DNA of 64,000 nucleotides, taken from Treponema sp. Lineage in GTDB: Bacteria > Spirochaetota > Spirochaetia > Treponematales > Treponemataceae. The notes beneath the pieces were generated by a model, which did not search any database, was not told where the DNA came from, and saw nothing but the letters and a program-made list of their open reading frames with translations. The stretch spans positions 7,867-71,866 of the forward strand of contig JAEDED010000012.1 in assembly GCA_016293495.1 (NCBI GenBank), written 5' to 3'. Below, piece by piece: positions 40,343 through 50,707 of the stretch (the stretch's first letter is position 1; every line of letters begins with the position of its first letter). Position numbers and translations under genes: made by a program.

Positions 40343-42850
40343 TTACATCTTAACGTAAGTTTTTCCGGAGCCGCCGTCTTCTGGTGGTGCAAATTTAAAT
40401 TCCTGGATGCCGGGATAATTTGAAAGGTAATCAATTACTGCCTGCTGGAGAGCGCCGGTTCCTTTGCCGTGAATGATTGAGAACTCGTGAAAGTTCTGCA
40501 TTGCACAAAGGTCTAACTGTCGCTCGAGAAGCTTGAGGGCTTCTTCGACACGCATTCCAAGCAAGCGAAGTTCGAATACCGGATGGTTAGTCGGCATGCC
40601 AGAAAGGGCAGGTGCAAAATCAGAAAAGTTTGACTTAACAGTTTCTGGTTCTGCTAAATCGATTGAGATGCTTGGTTTATATTCATCTTTTGGTTTTGCA
40701 ACAGGTGTAAGATCTTTTTCTTTAACTGTCATTTTTAAAGTACCGAACTGAACTGACCACATTCCCTTGCGTTCTTCTTTAATCAAAGTACCGCGGTTTC
40801 TCGAAGTGCCGGCAAGTACGTCCATGCCCGGTTCGAAAACAATTTTCTGTACCAAAGCGTTTGATTGTGAAGTGCCGTTTTGATTTGTGCTTTGGCCCGG
40901 GGAATTTTTAAGATTCTGCTTCTGTTCTGCTTTGTCGAGATTTCTTTCTTCAGCTTCAAGAATCTGTGTATGGTTTTCAATTGATTCAGTGAGGTCGTTT
41001 ATAAATTCCTTTACTGCAAGAGTTTTTTCTCTTGTAATTTCACCTTCTTTAATTTCGCGAACAAGATTTTCAAGACGCTTTCGGCTGTCCTTTAAGAAGG
41101 CAAGCTCTTTTTTGTTTTCTGCAATCTTAAGATCGTGTTCACGGCGCTTGAGGTTATGCTCGCGCCAAGAAGTTTTCTGTTCCTTTAAATTTATCTTTTC
41201 TTCTTTTTCTTTGAAGGACTGAATCAGAGCGTCAGCTTCTGCATGCTTTGCGTTCAAGCCTTTGATGAGATAAGAAATGTCTGCCTGTTCTGTCTGAATG
41301 TAGCTTTTTGCTTTTGCAATTGCTTCTTCGCTTAAGCCGTTTTTCTCTGCAATTTCAAGCGCATGACTTTCGCCTGGAACTCCCATGATAAGTCTGTAAG
41401 TTGGCGAAAGAGTATCAGAGTTAAACTCAACACTTGCGTTGATGCAGGATTCCTTTGTATAACCGTAATTTTTTAATACACCGTGATGTGTTGTAACAAG
41501 AACAAATGAACCGCGTTCGATAAGAATGTCGAGGGTTGCCATTGCAATTGCAGACCCTTCCTGAGGATCAGTTCCGCTTCCGAGTTCGTCGAGAAGAACA
41601 AGTGATCTGTCAGAAGCTTTGTTGATTGCTTCTGCAATGTTTTTCATATGACCGCTGAAGGTTGAAAGACTCTGGTCAAGGGACTGTTCGTCACCGATGT
41701 CGCAGTAAATGTCTTTGAACAATGGTAAGCGTGTTCCTTCAAGGGCAGGAACCGGAAAGCCTGTCTGGTTAAGAAGGCAGAAAAGGGCGAATGTTTTTAA
41801 TGTAACTGTTTTACCGCCGGTATTAGGACCTGTGATGATGAGGACATTTTTGTTTGCTGCAAATCTGATGTCGATTGGAACTGCCTTTGTGCCGAGAAGC
41901 GGGTGGCGGGCACCTAAAAGTAATGGGGCTTCTTTTGCCTTTGTGTCGTTCGGTCTTTCTTCACCGCAACTTAATGCGTAACAGCAGTTGTTTTCTGTTC
42001 CCCATTTTGCAGCAGCGCAGGTTGCATCGAGCAAAACCATTTTAGGAAGATTTTCCATAAAGGCTTCGCGGTAATCTGCAAGCTGAACTGTTGCCTGAAG
42101 TAAAATCTTTTTGATTTCTTCCTGCAGACGATATTCTTCTTCTATTAAATCGTTGTTTCTTCTTACGACATCTTCTGGTTCGATGTAAACTGTGCGTCCT
42201 GTCTGCGATACTTCGTGAACGATGCCTTTGATTGCAGAACGCTGGCTTGATTTTACTGCGAGAACCTGACGGTTTGCCCTCAGTGCCGGTACGTTAGATT
42301 CAAGGGCGCCGGCGATTGAAGAATCGATTGTGTATTTATGAATCAGAGATTCTATTTCAACCTTGATGGCCGCAATATTACGTTTAATGTCTCTGATTGT
42401 CGGTAATTCTTTTAGTTCGCCGTCAGGGTTAAGAATGCCAAAAATGATTCTTGACGCGCCTGAAAGGTCGGGCATTTGTTCTATAACAGAAGGAAGTTTT
42501 TTTAAGTTTAATTCCTGCTGGTTGGCTTTGATGCTGTCGGTGATTTTTTTCTGGCTGATGCAGAAAAGTCCGAGTGCGTAAAGTTCGTCTAAGTCTAATG
42601 AGGCGCCGGCAGTTTTAAGAATTCCGAACAGCGGAGAAATTCCCGGCCACGAGGTTAAAGGTACTGCCTTTGTTGAATTGAAAAATGTTGCCCATTCACG
42701 GCTGAGATTTTTTAAATGTTCGTATTCACTGAAATTAGTAAACGGTTCGCGGTCTAAGATTGCGGCTTTTCCGTCTTCACTTCTACAGTAGCCGGCGATT
42801 ATTTCTTTAATGCGGTAATAATCTAATTCAGAAAGCGTTTTTTTATTCAT
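40343..42850 (-). CDS. mutS2: MutS2 endonuclease with Smr domain
   Basis: This is an ~835-residue protein. The MutS core has a Walker A motif (GPNTGGKT) around residue 340 and Walker B LVLLDELGSGTDPQEG. A long coiled-coil region follows, and the C-terminal Smr domain includes the HGKGTGALQ motif. MutS2 suppresses recombination and can act on stalled ribosomes. ATG 42850 is preferred (MNKKTLSELDYYRIKEI); the longer frame adds 19 unrelated residues. Neither start has a good ribosome site. It diverges from the lipoprotein-addB-addA operon. Confidence 0.93.
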   Translation of the reverse strand: MNKKTLSELDYYRIKEIIAGYCRSEDGKAAILDREPFTNFSEYEHLKNLSREWATFFNSTKAVPLTSWPGISPLFGILKTAGASLDLDELYALGLFCISQKKITDSIKANQQELNLKKLPSVIEQMPDLSGASRIIFGILNPDGELKELPTIRDIKRNIAAIKVEIESLIHKYTIDSSIAGALESNVPALRANRQVLAVKSSQRSAIKGIVHEVSQTGRTVYIEPEDVVRRNNDLIEEEYRLQEEIKKILLQATVQLADYREAFMENLPKMVLLDATCAAAKWGTENNCCYALSCGEERPNDTKAKEAPLLLGARHPLLGTKAVPIDIRFAANKNVLIITGPNTGGKTVTLKTFALFCLLNQTGFPVPALEGTRLPLFKDIYCDIGDEQSLDQSLSTFSGHMKNIAEAINKASDRSLVLLDELGSGTDPQEGSAIAMATLDILIERGSFVLVTTHHGVLKNYGYTKESCINASVEFNSDTLSPTYRLIMGVPGESHALEIAEKNGLSEEAIAKAKSYIQTEQADISYLIKGLNAKHAEADALIQSFKEKEEKINLKEQKTSWREHNLKRREHDLKIAENKKELAFLKDSRKRLENLVREIKEGEITREKTLAVKEFINDLTESIENHTQILEAEERNLDKAEQKQNLKNSPGQSTNQNGTSQSNALVQKIVFEPGMDVLAGTSRNRGTLIKEERKGMWSVQFGTLKMTVKEKDLTPVAKPKDEYKPSISIDLAEPETVKSNFSDFAPALSGMPTNHPVFELRLLGMRVEEALKLLERQLDLCAMQNFHEFSIIHGKGTGALQQAVIDYLSNYPGIQEFKFAPPEDGGSGKTYVKM

Positions 42851-42956
42851 AGAGCTTTTAATTATAGTAGAAAATGGAATTTTTATAAATACGCATTTTA
42901 TTGCCATATATTAAAAAAAGTATTATATTTTTCCTGTCGGAATTAAGAATATCATT

Positions 42957-43874
42957 ATGAAAAAAATAGTCAGAGTCTTATCAGTAACATTTTCAATTTT
43001 TATTCTTTCAACTTTTACAGGCTGCCGTTCAACTCAGGTTGAAGATGCTGCAGTTTGTGAAGCTTCAAAAAATGTCATTCATGATTCAAAAGATAAGGTT
43101 TTCAAAATCTATGAATACTCAGAAGCAGAGGAATTTCCTCTGGAAGGACGATACATTTTTATACGCCTTTACCAGCCTTATTATGACAATCCTTTCTGTG
43201 TTGAAAATTTTCTCAACAACTGCATTAAGTTTGTAGATGTTTCAACGGAATTTGCAAGCCATGCAGCAATTGGATTTTCCCTTGATGATAATTTTTACGG
43301 ATTAACTTCAAGCAATAAAAATCATAATCTTGAAATTGAAAGCTGTACTTATGCAGGAACAAATAAATACATGCGTAAATGTAATCCATACAAGTCAGTT
43401 GAAATTACTTATGCGCTCAAGGTTACTGACGAGGAATACGAAAACGTAAAAGCAATTGTTGAAGGTTATTACAACAATCCCGAAACAAAATATGACGTCA
43501 GCCTAAATATGAAAATTGCAGGCCGCAGCATGAAACGAAAGTTCTTCTGGCCGCAGAAAGAAAAATCTTTTGCAGTACATAATGATGACAATCCGGACTC
43601 CACTTTTGAAATGAACAGATATAATTTTGTCTGCTCATCTTTCATCGCATATGTGCTTGCAAATTCAGTTCAGAGTATTCACGATTACTTTGTTGAAAAC
43701 CAAATAGATTCAAATTATGTCGTTCCTTCTGATATTCAATACTTTCCTGGTATGAAAAAACTGTTCAAAACAACCTGGGTTGACTATAATATAGGAGCAA
43801 AGAATACTGCAGAAATGTATGTAGCTTTTGCGCCATATTATCATGAACAGTTATGCCAGGGGATAAATGAATAA
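42957..43874 (+). CDS. lipoprotein with permuted NlpC/P60-like (papain-fold) domain
   Basis: This is a 305-residue protein. A signal peptide ends in a lipobox (FTGC, Cys23). The mature part has ASHAAIGFS with His102 and YNFVCSSFIAYVLA with Cys226. A His-before-Cys order and these contexts match circularly permuted papain-fold hydrolases (YiiX-like). It may cut peptidoglycan peptides or acyl bonds in the envelope; this is inferred. Its end overlaps addB by 8 nt. Confidence 0.6.
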   Translation: MKKIVRVLSVTFSIFILSTFTGCRSTQVEDAAVCEASKNVIHDSKDKVFKIYEYSEAEEFPLEGRYIFIRLYQPYYDNPFCVENFLNNCIKFVDVSTEFASHAAIGFSLDDNFYGLTSSNKNHNLEIESCTYAGTNKYMRKCNPYKSVEITYALKVTDEEYENVKAIVEGYYNNPETKYDVSLNMKIAGRSMKRKFFWPQKEKSFAVHNDDNPDSTFEMNRYNFVCSSFIAYVLANSVQSIHDYFVENQIDSNYVVPSDIQYFPGMKKLFKTTWVDYNIGAKNTAEMYVAFAPYYHEQLCQGINE

Positions 43875-46662
43875 ACCAGACGACACTTTAATCAGAAATT
43901 GCATCAAAAATAACATTAAGAATTTAAACTCAGTTTTTGTTTTTCCGACACAGATTTGTGCATCGATGTGGGTTGATAAAGCGCTTGAGTTTTCAGGGAA
44001 TCAATGTATTGCCCTTGAAAGATTTGTTGCCTGGGATGATTTTAAAGGTTCTTCAATCAGGAGCCAGCATCAGGATAAAAATTCGATTCCGGCAACTATG
44101 CGCGATATTTTTGCAGAAAATATTGTTCTTGCAAATTCAAAGGCTCCGTTTCTAAAAAATATAATCGTCGAGAAATTTTCAAAGTCCGCTTCAGGCTTTG
44201 CGTCGTGGATTTCGAACGTGCTTCCGTCTCTTTCAATGTGGAAAAATAATTTTGAAAAAAGCGGTGCTGACGCAGATGACGAAGATAAAGATTTTCTTGA
44301 ACTTTATAACCGCTATAAAAAATTTCTTGATGACAATAATCTTTTTGATCCTGCCTGGGAAACTCCTCCGTTTAATTCAGACGGAAAAAAATATTTTATT
44401 TTCTTTCCAGAAATTTTAATGGATTACGCAGAATATAAAACTATTCTTGAATCTTCACCTGACATTGAACTGATTTCAATTCCGGAAGAAATGAAAGAAA
44501 CTGTAAGTCCTTACGGTCATTTTTATTCCAATACCAGAAACGAATTGAAGGACGTGTGCCATTACCTGTGGAAGATGCACGAAGAAAAAAATATTCCCTG
44601 GAATAAAATTGCTATTTCTGTTCCTGACCTTGATACTTACGGTCCGTATCTTGCACGCGATCTTGATATTTACGAAATTCCTCATGTACAGAAAAACGGA
44701 AAGCCGCTTTCTTCAAGTGGAATCGGTTCATTGTTCTCTCAGCTTCTGGGATGTTATTCCGAAAAATTTTCGTATGATTCATTAAAGACGCTTCTTCTCA
44801 ATAAAGAACTTCCATGGGTAGAACCGGAAGTTAATAACATGATGATTCAATTTGGCCGTGAAAACAACTGTATCTGCTCGTATGAATATAATGATAATCA
44901 GATTGATGTCTGGGAAGAATCCTTCAAATATCCTGTTGATTCGAAAAGCGTTGAACGTTTAATTCCTTTTTACAGAAAGCTTAAATCTGCTGTTACAAAA
45001 ATTATTGAGTCAAAAACTTTTGAAGAAATAAGAACAAATTATTTTTCCTTCAGAGAAAAGTTTTTTGATTTTACAAATGATAACTTTCCTGAAGAAAATG
45101 AAAAGATTTTAAGCCGTTGTGTTTCTGAACTTGGAACTCTTATTGATCTTGAATCTGATTTTAAGCAAACAGGAATTTTCGAAATCGGTTCTCCATATTC
45201 TTTTTTCTGCAGTTATCTTGATGGAAAAATGTATGTTCCGCAGAATGCTTCGAATGGAGTGCAGGTGCTTCCTTACAGAACTGCAGGTTGTGCGCCGTTT
45301 GATGTACATGTAATTGTTGACGCAAGCCAGAGCGGTATTTCTGTCGTTTACAAGCAGCTTTCGTTCCTTCGTGATGATAAGAGAAGACGTCTTGGTTTTA
45401 CCGATGATTCAAATATTACCCAGAACTTTATTCTGCTTTATGCAATGAACAGCCAGCAGGAGGTTCTTTTTAATTGCAGTGAAAAAACCATTGAAGGCTA
45501 TTCATTTACAAACAGTTATCTTACTCAGCTCGATCATCGTCCCGGAAAAAATAAAAATACGGATGACTTTGCTGTTAATGATTCTTATGTCTGTGAACGT
45601 GATTCATATCTGAATAATTCAAAGGAAAATTTTCCTTTGAAACTTTATAGAGCTGAAAAAGCAGGTTTTGAAAAATGGCTTTTGATGTCAAACAAAGACG
45701 GTACGATGTCTGAAAATTCCCTTGAGTTAATTTCTGAAAAAGTGAGAAAACGTTTTGTTTCTGATGGAAAAGTTAAAGTTTCTGTAACAGATATGAAGAG
45801 TTTTTACGGCTGTCCTCGTTCGTTCCTTTTTAAGAAAGTTTATAAACTTGAGCAGAGTGACAGCGCCGCAACTCTTGTTAATCAGTACGCTATCGGTAAT
45901 GTAAATCATCTTATTTTGGAATTATTCTTCAAAGAATTGAGAACGAGGAATATGGCTCTTGAATACGATGAAGCAACTGCTTCAATTCCTGAACTTCATA
46001 AAAAAATTCTCGTAGAAAGTGTTTATAACGGAATCCTTCAGAGTGAATACAGTCATCTTTCAAAGCAGCTGTTCCTTACGACAAGAACGGCTATTGAAAC
46101 TTCAATTATTGATTCTGTAACAGTGCTGTCTCAAAACTTTAACGGCTACAAAGTATTCCAGGTTGAAGAAACATATGAGCTTCATAACGAAGAGAAAAAA
46201 TATTTCTTTAAATCAAAAGTTGACTGTCTTCTTTCTTCTCCTGATGGTGAACTTGCCTTGATTGACTTTAAGACAACAGAAAATTCTGTACCGAAAAATC
46301 TGTACTGGGACGGAGAAGAAAGCGTTCCTGATTTTCAGCTTCCTGTCTATAAATATGTTCTTGAAAATCAGGATAAGCCGCTTAAAATTGATGCCTGCTG
46401 TTTCTATTCAATCCGTGAATGTGGACTTAAAATTGCATATTCAAAAATTGAAAATATTCAGCCAACGAGAAAATCTGATTTTAATGAAAAATTTGAAATG
46501 ACAACAGGCAGATGTCTTTCTCTTGCAGAAGATTATGCAGAATATGTACTGAATATGGATTTTTCACCTTCAATTATTAATCTTGATCCGTCAGACTGTA
46601 CTTCGTGCGAATTTAAAAGTGTTTGTCGAAGGACTTTTGCAGTAAGTCCATGCAGAGATTAG
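43867..46662 (+). CDS. addB: AddB-like helicase-nuclease subunit
   Basis: This is a 931-residue protein. The N-terminal part is a diverged helicase-like region without a clear Walker A. The C-terminal ~280 residues carry a RecB-type nuclease (IDFKTTE near residue 800). Cysteines in YGCPRSFLFKK and the terminal C-x2-C-x5-C (CTSCEFKSVC) match the iron-sulfur staple of AddB. With AddA it would resect double-strand breaks for RecA loading. AGGGG precedes its ATG and the next gene is addA. Confidence 0.85.
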   Translation: MNKPDDTLIRNCIKNNIKNLNSVFVFPTQICASMWVDKALEFSGNQCIALERFVAWDDFKGSSIRSQHQDKNSIPATMRDIFAENIVLANSKAPFLKNIIVEKFSKSASGFASWISNVLPSLSMWKNNFEKSGADADDEDKDFLELYNRYKKFLDDNNLFDPAWETPPFNSDGKKYFIFFPEILMDYAEYKTILESSPDIELISIPEEMKETVSPYGHFYSNTRNELKDVCHYLWKMHEEKNIPWNKIAISVPDLDTYGPYLARDLDIYEIPHVQKNGKPLSSSGIGSLFSQLLGCYSEKFSYDSLKTLLLNKELPWVEPEVNNMMIQFGRENNCICSYEYNDNQIDVWEESFKYPVDSKSVERLIPFYRKLKSAVTKIIESKTFEEIRTNYFSFREKFFDFTNDNFPEENEKILSRCVSELGTLIDLESDFKQTGIFEIGSPYSFFCSYLDGKMYVPQNASNGVQVLPYRTAGCAPFDVHVIVDASQSGISVVYKQLSFLRDDKRRRLGFTDDSNITQNFILLYAMNSQQEVLFNCSEKTIEGYSFTNSYLTQLDHRPGKNKNTDDFAVNDSYVCERDSYLNNSKENFPLKLYRAEKAGFEKWLLMSNKDGTMSENSLELISEKVRKRFVSDGKVKVSVTDMKSFYGCPRSFLFKKVYKLEQSDSAATLVNQYAIGNVNHLILELFFKELRTRNMALEYDEATASIPELHKKILVESVYNGILQSEYSHLSKQLFLTTRTAIETSIIDSVTVLSQNFNGYKVFQVEETYELHNEEKKYFFKSKVDCLLSSPDGELALIDFKTTENSVPKNLYWDGEESVPDFQLPVYKYVLENQDKPLKIDACCFYSIRECGLKIAYSKIENIQPTRKSDFNEKFEMTTGRCLSLAEDYAEYVLNMDFSPSIINLDPSDCTSCEFKSVCRRTFAVSPCRD

Positions 46663-46676
46663 GTGAGGTTTGTAGT

Positions 46677-49600
46677 ATGAGTAAGCTTGAAAATAAAGAA
46701 GAAAAAAAAGAAGAACTTGATAGTGCACAGCAGGGTGCTGTTGATATCAGAATAAATGCTGTTGTAAGTGCCGGTGCCGGTTCTGGAAAAACAAAGGTAT
46801 TGTCAAAACGATTTACCGACATTTTGCTCAAGGATAAAACCTGCAAGGTTGAGCAGATTCTTACACTTACGTTTACCAAAAAAGCAACAGTAGAAATGAC
46901 AGGTCGCATTTACGGAGAACTTTCTAAAACCTGTCCTGACAAAGCAAAAGATTTCTATAAAGCAAATATTAAGACACTCGACAGTTACTGTTCAATGGTT
47001 GCCAGACAGGGCTCTCGTTTTTACGGAATCAGTCCTGACTTTACGATTGATGATGAACTTATAAAAAGAAAGATTAACGCACTTGCTTTGCCTTTTATTC
47101 TCAAGAACAGAGATAATGCGGCAATTAAGGCACTTGTTGCGACAAAAGATTTTGCAGAAATTGCATCTCAGCTTTTTGTAAATACAATCTTTGAAGCTTC
47201 AAGTGTTGCAGAAAAAATTGATTTTGCTTCAACTCTCGAGAAACAGTACAAACTTGTTTCGGAGGAATGGATTAATACCTGTGAAGCTCTTGAAGATAAG
47301 CTTTCGATGGTTCGAAACGGACTTGCTGCTTATGAAGGAAATAAAAGTAAATACATTTCGGCAATGGAAGAAGTTCTTGCCACAGAACATGAAGAAATTC
47401 CTGTGATTGATTTTTTAAATCCTGATACAGAACAGAAAAGAAAATACATTGAATTTTATAAATCAGTTGCACAGGTCAGCCAGAAGGGAACCAATTCAAA
47501 ATCTGATTGCGTAAAAATTCCTCACAATGAAATAAAAGTCGAACTTGAAAAGCTTCTTGCTCTCGAGAATTATATTTATGGCTCAAAAATTGTAAAGGAA
47601 CTTGTTCCGCTTCTTGAAGAATTTCAGCAGGTAGTAAATGAAACTAAACGCAGCACAGGAATCCTTACATATAAAGATGTTTCTTCTTTAGCAATCCGCA
47701 TTCTTATTGATCATCCTGAAATCAGAAATCTTGAGAAAGAAAAATACCGCTACATCATGATTGATGAATTTCAGGATAACAATTCAATGCAGCGTGATCT
47801 TCTTTTTCTTCTTGCAGAAAAAAAAGACAGGGTAGAAAAATCAGTTCCATCGGTTAATGAACTTGAAAAAGAAAAACTGTTTTTTGTTGGAGATGAAAAA
47901 CAGAGTATCTATAAATTCCGTGGTGCTGATGTAAGCGTATTCCGTGGGCTAGCAAAAGATTTCGAAGAAGGAAACCGTGAACTTAAAACAAATTACCGTT
48001 CAAATCCTTCATTGATTGCCGCATTCAACAGTATTTTCGGCGGAACAAAATTCCCACCGGAGAATAATGATGATGAACTTTCTCCATGCGTGTTCTATAC
48101 TGAAAAAGATGCAGAAGAAAAAACTGCTCTTAAAGATAAAGTTCCTGATTATGAAGCAGTTTATCATAACGTAGAAATTCCTGAGTTCAAACTTGAAGAA
48201 CTTACTAAAAAAAATAAAAAAGATTTTTTCAGACAGCGTGTTCATTTTGCAGTTTACAATTCTGATGAAGAAGCTAAGCCTGAAAATTTTAATCCTGATC
48301 AGAGTGAGTGCTACTGGGTTGTAGGTAAAATAAAACAGCTTATGGCAGAAAAAGGATATAAGCCTTCGCAGATGGCAATCCTTTTTAAGACTTATTCACA
48401 GCTTCCTGTTTATGAAAAAATTCTTCTTAACGAAGGAATTCCTTATGTAACAGAAACTGTAAAAGGATTTTTTGCTGATGGTCCTGTAAATGACATTATG
48501 TCTCTTCTTCGCCTTCAGGCTTATCCTTGTGATAATCTTTCATATGCGAATATTCTCCGTTCGCCTTTTGTTAATCTAACTGATTCAGAAATGAAGGCTG
48601 TGATTGCTTTGTACACTGATCAGAAAAATCTTTTTGATATTAATCCTGAAAATGTTCTTTCTCAGGAAAGTCTTAAACGCTACAACACTTGTAAGGCTAT
48701 AAATGACTCTTTGAAGATAAAGGTTAAAACAGAAAGTCTTGCAGAAATAATTTCGTATCTCTGGTATGAAACAGGATACAGATACGAAACTGTCTGGAAC
48801 CAGACTGTGTTCATGTATGCTTCTTCATACGATAGACTTTTTGAACTTGCCCGTCAGGCTGATCTTGACGAAGTCGGGCTTTCTGAATTTGTTGATTCAA
48901 TTGACGACTATCAGTCTGAAAGCGAAAAGCTTGACGGAATGGAAATTCCTCTTGAGTCATCAGAGGGCGTTCATATGATGTCGATTCACAAAAGTAAAGG
49001 TCTTGAATTTCCTGTTGTATTTGTTTGTGGTACCGGACATCCTGGAAAGCGAGATTCCAATTCCAGCATTTCTTATTATTCAAAGGAATTTGGAATTACA
49101 ATCAATACTCCTCCAAGCCCTCTTGCAAACGGAAAATCAAATTTCTTTTACGAAATGCAGAAGGAACTTGCACTTGATATGACATGTGCAGAACTTCGCC
49201 GCGTTGCATATGTTGCTTTAACCCGTGCAGAAGATGAAGTTTACATCACTGGTTCATATAAGTTCTCGAACTTTGAAAAAAATGATTTTACTCCAGACGG
49301 TAACAAACGCGCCGAAAGTATTCTCGAAGTTCTCCTGCCTTCAATTAATCAGTTTAAGGCTGCGGATGAAATGCCTGCCGCTGAAGGTAAGCCGACACCT
49401 GAAGGTAAAACAAACACTGAAGGTAAGCCGACACTTGAAGGTAAAACAAACACTGATACTAAGCCGACCTACAGGTTTGACGATAGGCGACAGGATGAAT
49501 GTCCTTTCACATTTGAAGTAATTCCTCCAAAAGCAAAAGCCGACACTGATTCTCAATTCGTAAAAAGATCAGAAATTGTTTCTAAACTTTCAGAGGAATA

Positions 49601-50297
49601 TGAAAAAGCAGAAGTGATAGTAAAATCAGAACCGGAATCGATTTATGTAAGCCCAAGTCATCTTCATTCAGAAGATGAAGAAACTGCTTCTTACAAAACA
49701 AGTGGTATTAATGTCGATAAGAAAATCCCGTTCTATGAAATTGACGAGCTTGTAAAATCATCAATTCCGAAAACTGGTTTTGAACCTGAATTTACTTATG
49801 CAAATTTCGGTACTATTGCGCATGCCAATATGGAATGTGCTTTAAAAAAAGAACCGCCTGCTGTTCTTAACAGGGAACTGACCGGACTTCGCGGGGATGA
49901 GAAAAAACTTCAGAAGGTTGAAGAAATCTGTAAGGCAATGCAGGCTGCATTCCTTGAATCAGAAACTGGAAAAGCCGCAATGGCTTCGATTGACGCAGGA
50001 AAATTCTACCGTTGTGAATATTCGTTTAAGAGTCTTGTTAATTCAAAAATCGTGAACGGTCAGATTGACCTTTTATTCGAAAACGCTGATGGGTCAGGCT
50101 ATACGATTGTCGATTATAAAACTAACCGTCAGATTGACCCGAAGATTTATCACGGCCAGCTTTCGTGTTACCGCGATGCAATTGCAAAAATGTTGGGGGT
50201 AGAAGAAAAAGAAATCAAATGTGTTCTTTACTATCTTCGTTACGGTAAAGCAGAAGACATTACCGCCGATTGTAATTTTTCAAAAATCGGTTTGTAG
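46677..50297 (+). CDS. addA: AddA-like UvrD helicase and nuclease
   Basis: This is a ~1206-residue protein. Walker A (AGAGSGKT) lies at ~32-40 and the SF1 Walker B, MIDEFQD, at ~360. Other helicase motifs (LKTNYRSNP, VHMMSIHKSKGLEFPVVFV, VALTRAEDEVY) are intact. A RecB-type nuclease domain with IVDYKTNR lies near residue 1144. Between helicase and nuclease is a 36-nt (12-residue) tandem repeat. ATG 46677 is chosen because GTGAGG precedes it; the longer frame starts inside addB. Confidence 0.95.
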   Translation: MSKLENKEEKKEELDSAQQGAVDIRINAVVSAGAGSGKTKVLSKRFTDILLKDKTCKVEQILTLTFTKKATVEMTGRIYGELSKTCPDKAKDFYKANIKTLDSYCSMVARQGSRFYGISPDFTIDDELIKRKINALALPFILKNRDNAAIKALVATKDFAEIASQLFVNTIFEASSVAEKIDFASTLEKQYKLVSEEWINTCEALEDKLSMVRNGLAAYEGNKSKYISAMEEVLATEHEEIPVIDFLNPDTEQKRKYIEFYKSVAQVSQKGTNSKSDCVKIPHNEIKVELEKLLALENYIYGSKIVKELVPLLEEFQQVVNETKRSTGILTYKDVSSLAIRILIDHPEIRNLEKEKYRYIMIDEFQDNNSMQRDLLFLLAEKKDRVEKSVPSVNELEKEKLFFVGDEKQSIYKFRGADVSVFRGLAKDFEEGNRELKTNYRSNPSLIAAFNSIFGGTKFPPENNDDELSPCVFYTEKDAEEKTALKDKVPDYEAVYHNVEIPEFKLEELTKKNKKDFFRQRVHFAVYNSDEEAKPENFNPDQSECYWVVGKIKQLMAEKGYKPSQMAILFKTYSQLPVYEKILLNEGIPYVTETVKGFFADGPVNDIMSLLRLQAYPCDNLSYANILRSPFVNLTDSEMKAVIALYTDQKNLFDINPENVLSQESLKRYNTCKAINDSLKIKVKTESLAEIISYLWYETGYRYETVWNQTVFMYASSYDRLFELARQADLDEVGLSEFVDSIDDYQSESEKLDGMEIPLESSEGVHMMSIHKSKGLEFPVVFVCGTGHPGKRDSNSSISYYSKEFGITINTPPSPLANGKSNFFYEMQKELALDMTCAELRRVAYVALTRAEDEVYITGSYKFSNFEKNDFTPDGNKRAESILEVLLPSINQFKAADEMPAAEGKPTPEGKTNTEGKPTLEGKTNTDTKPTYRFDDRRQDECPFTFEVIPPKAKADTDSQFVKRSEIVSKLSEEYEKAEVIVKSEPESIYVSPSHLHSEDEETASYKTSGINVDKKIPFYEIDELVKSSIPKTGFEPEFTYANFGTIAHANMECALKKEPPAVLNRELTGLRGDEKKLQKVEEICKAMQAAFLESETGKAAMASIDAGKFYRCEYSFKSLVNSKIVNGQIDLLFENADGSGYTIVDYKTNRQIDPKIYHGQLSCYRDAIAKMLGVEEKEIKCVLYYLRYGKAEDITADCNFSKIGL
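49382..49471 (+). repeat. 36-bp tandem repeat in the addA linker
   Basis: Two and a half in-frame copies of a 36-nt unit, itself two 18-nt halves. They encode EGKPTPEGKTNT, EGKPTLEGKTNT and TKPT. Confidence 0.85.
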
Positions 50298-50300
50298 CAA

Positions 50301-50357
50301 AAAAAAGAACGATGTTTTGAATTGTTAAGTTCACTTCAAAACATCGTTCTTTTTTTT
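50301..50357. terminator. bidirectional terminator
   Basis: A perfect ~20-bp stem AAAAAGAACGATGTTTTGAA with its complement, between convergent addA and the ACT-domain gene. Confidence 0.9.
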
Positions 50358-50371
50358 ACTCAGTTGAAATA

Positions 50372-50641
50372 TTATACACGGTGCATTGCACTGAATACTT
50401 TTTCACTCATGATGTTGATTTCAACACCCATGTCTGTACCAGTTTTATTCATATGATCTCTAAGCTGATCGATTGTGATGTCTGATGATTCAAGACTAAC
50501 CATCATCATCATTACGAAATTCCCTGAAAGAATTGTCTGTGTAATATCTACAACGTTAATAGAGTGTTCTGCAAGGAATGCAGTCACTTTTGCAATAATA
50601 CCAACTTTATCTGATCCAACAACAGTAATAATAGCGTTCAT
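50372..50641 (-). CDS. ACT-domain protein (UPF0237 type)
   Basis: The 89-residue protein is a single ACT domain: AIITVVGSDKVGIIAKVTAFLAEHSINVVDITQTIL, then FVMMMMVSLES. ACT domains bind amino acids or small ligands. This short family has no known enzymatic activity. It has its own position convergent to addA. Confidence 0.9.
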   Translation of the reverse strand: MNAIITVVGSDKVGIIAKVTAFLAEHSINVVDITQTILSGNFVMMMMVSLESSDITIDQLRDHMNKTGTDMGVEINIMSEKVFSAMHRV

Positions 50642-50672
50642 AATAACTAATTTTAGTATATTTCAAAAATAC

Positions 50673-50701
50673 TTGCAATCAGTTTACGGGAGTATTAAAA
50701 T
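50673..50701 (+). promoter_or_regulatory. promoter of the rhomboid gene
   Basis: TTGCAA (50673-50678), 17 nt, TAAAAT (50696-50701), ending 6 nt before the ATG at 50708. Predicts a leaderless mRNA. Confidence 0.6.
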
Positions 50702-50707
50702 CACATT

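Noticed and set aside
43867..50297. RecBCD instead of AddAB.
   Set aside because: There are two subunits, both with RecB-type nuclease motifs, and the first has AddB-like cysteines; no RecC- or RecD-like gene is adjacent.
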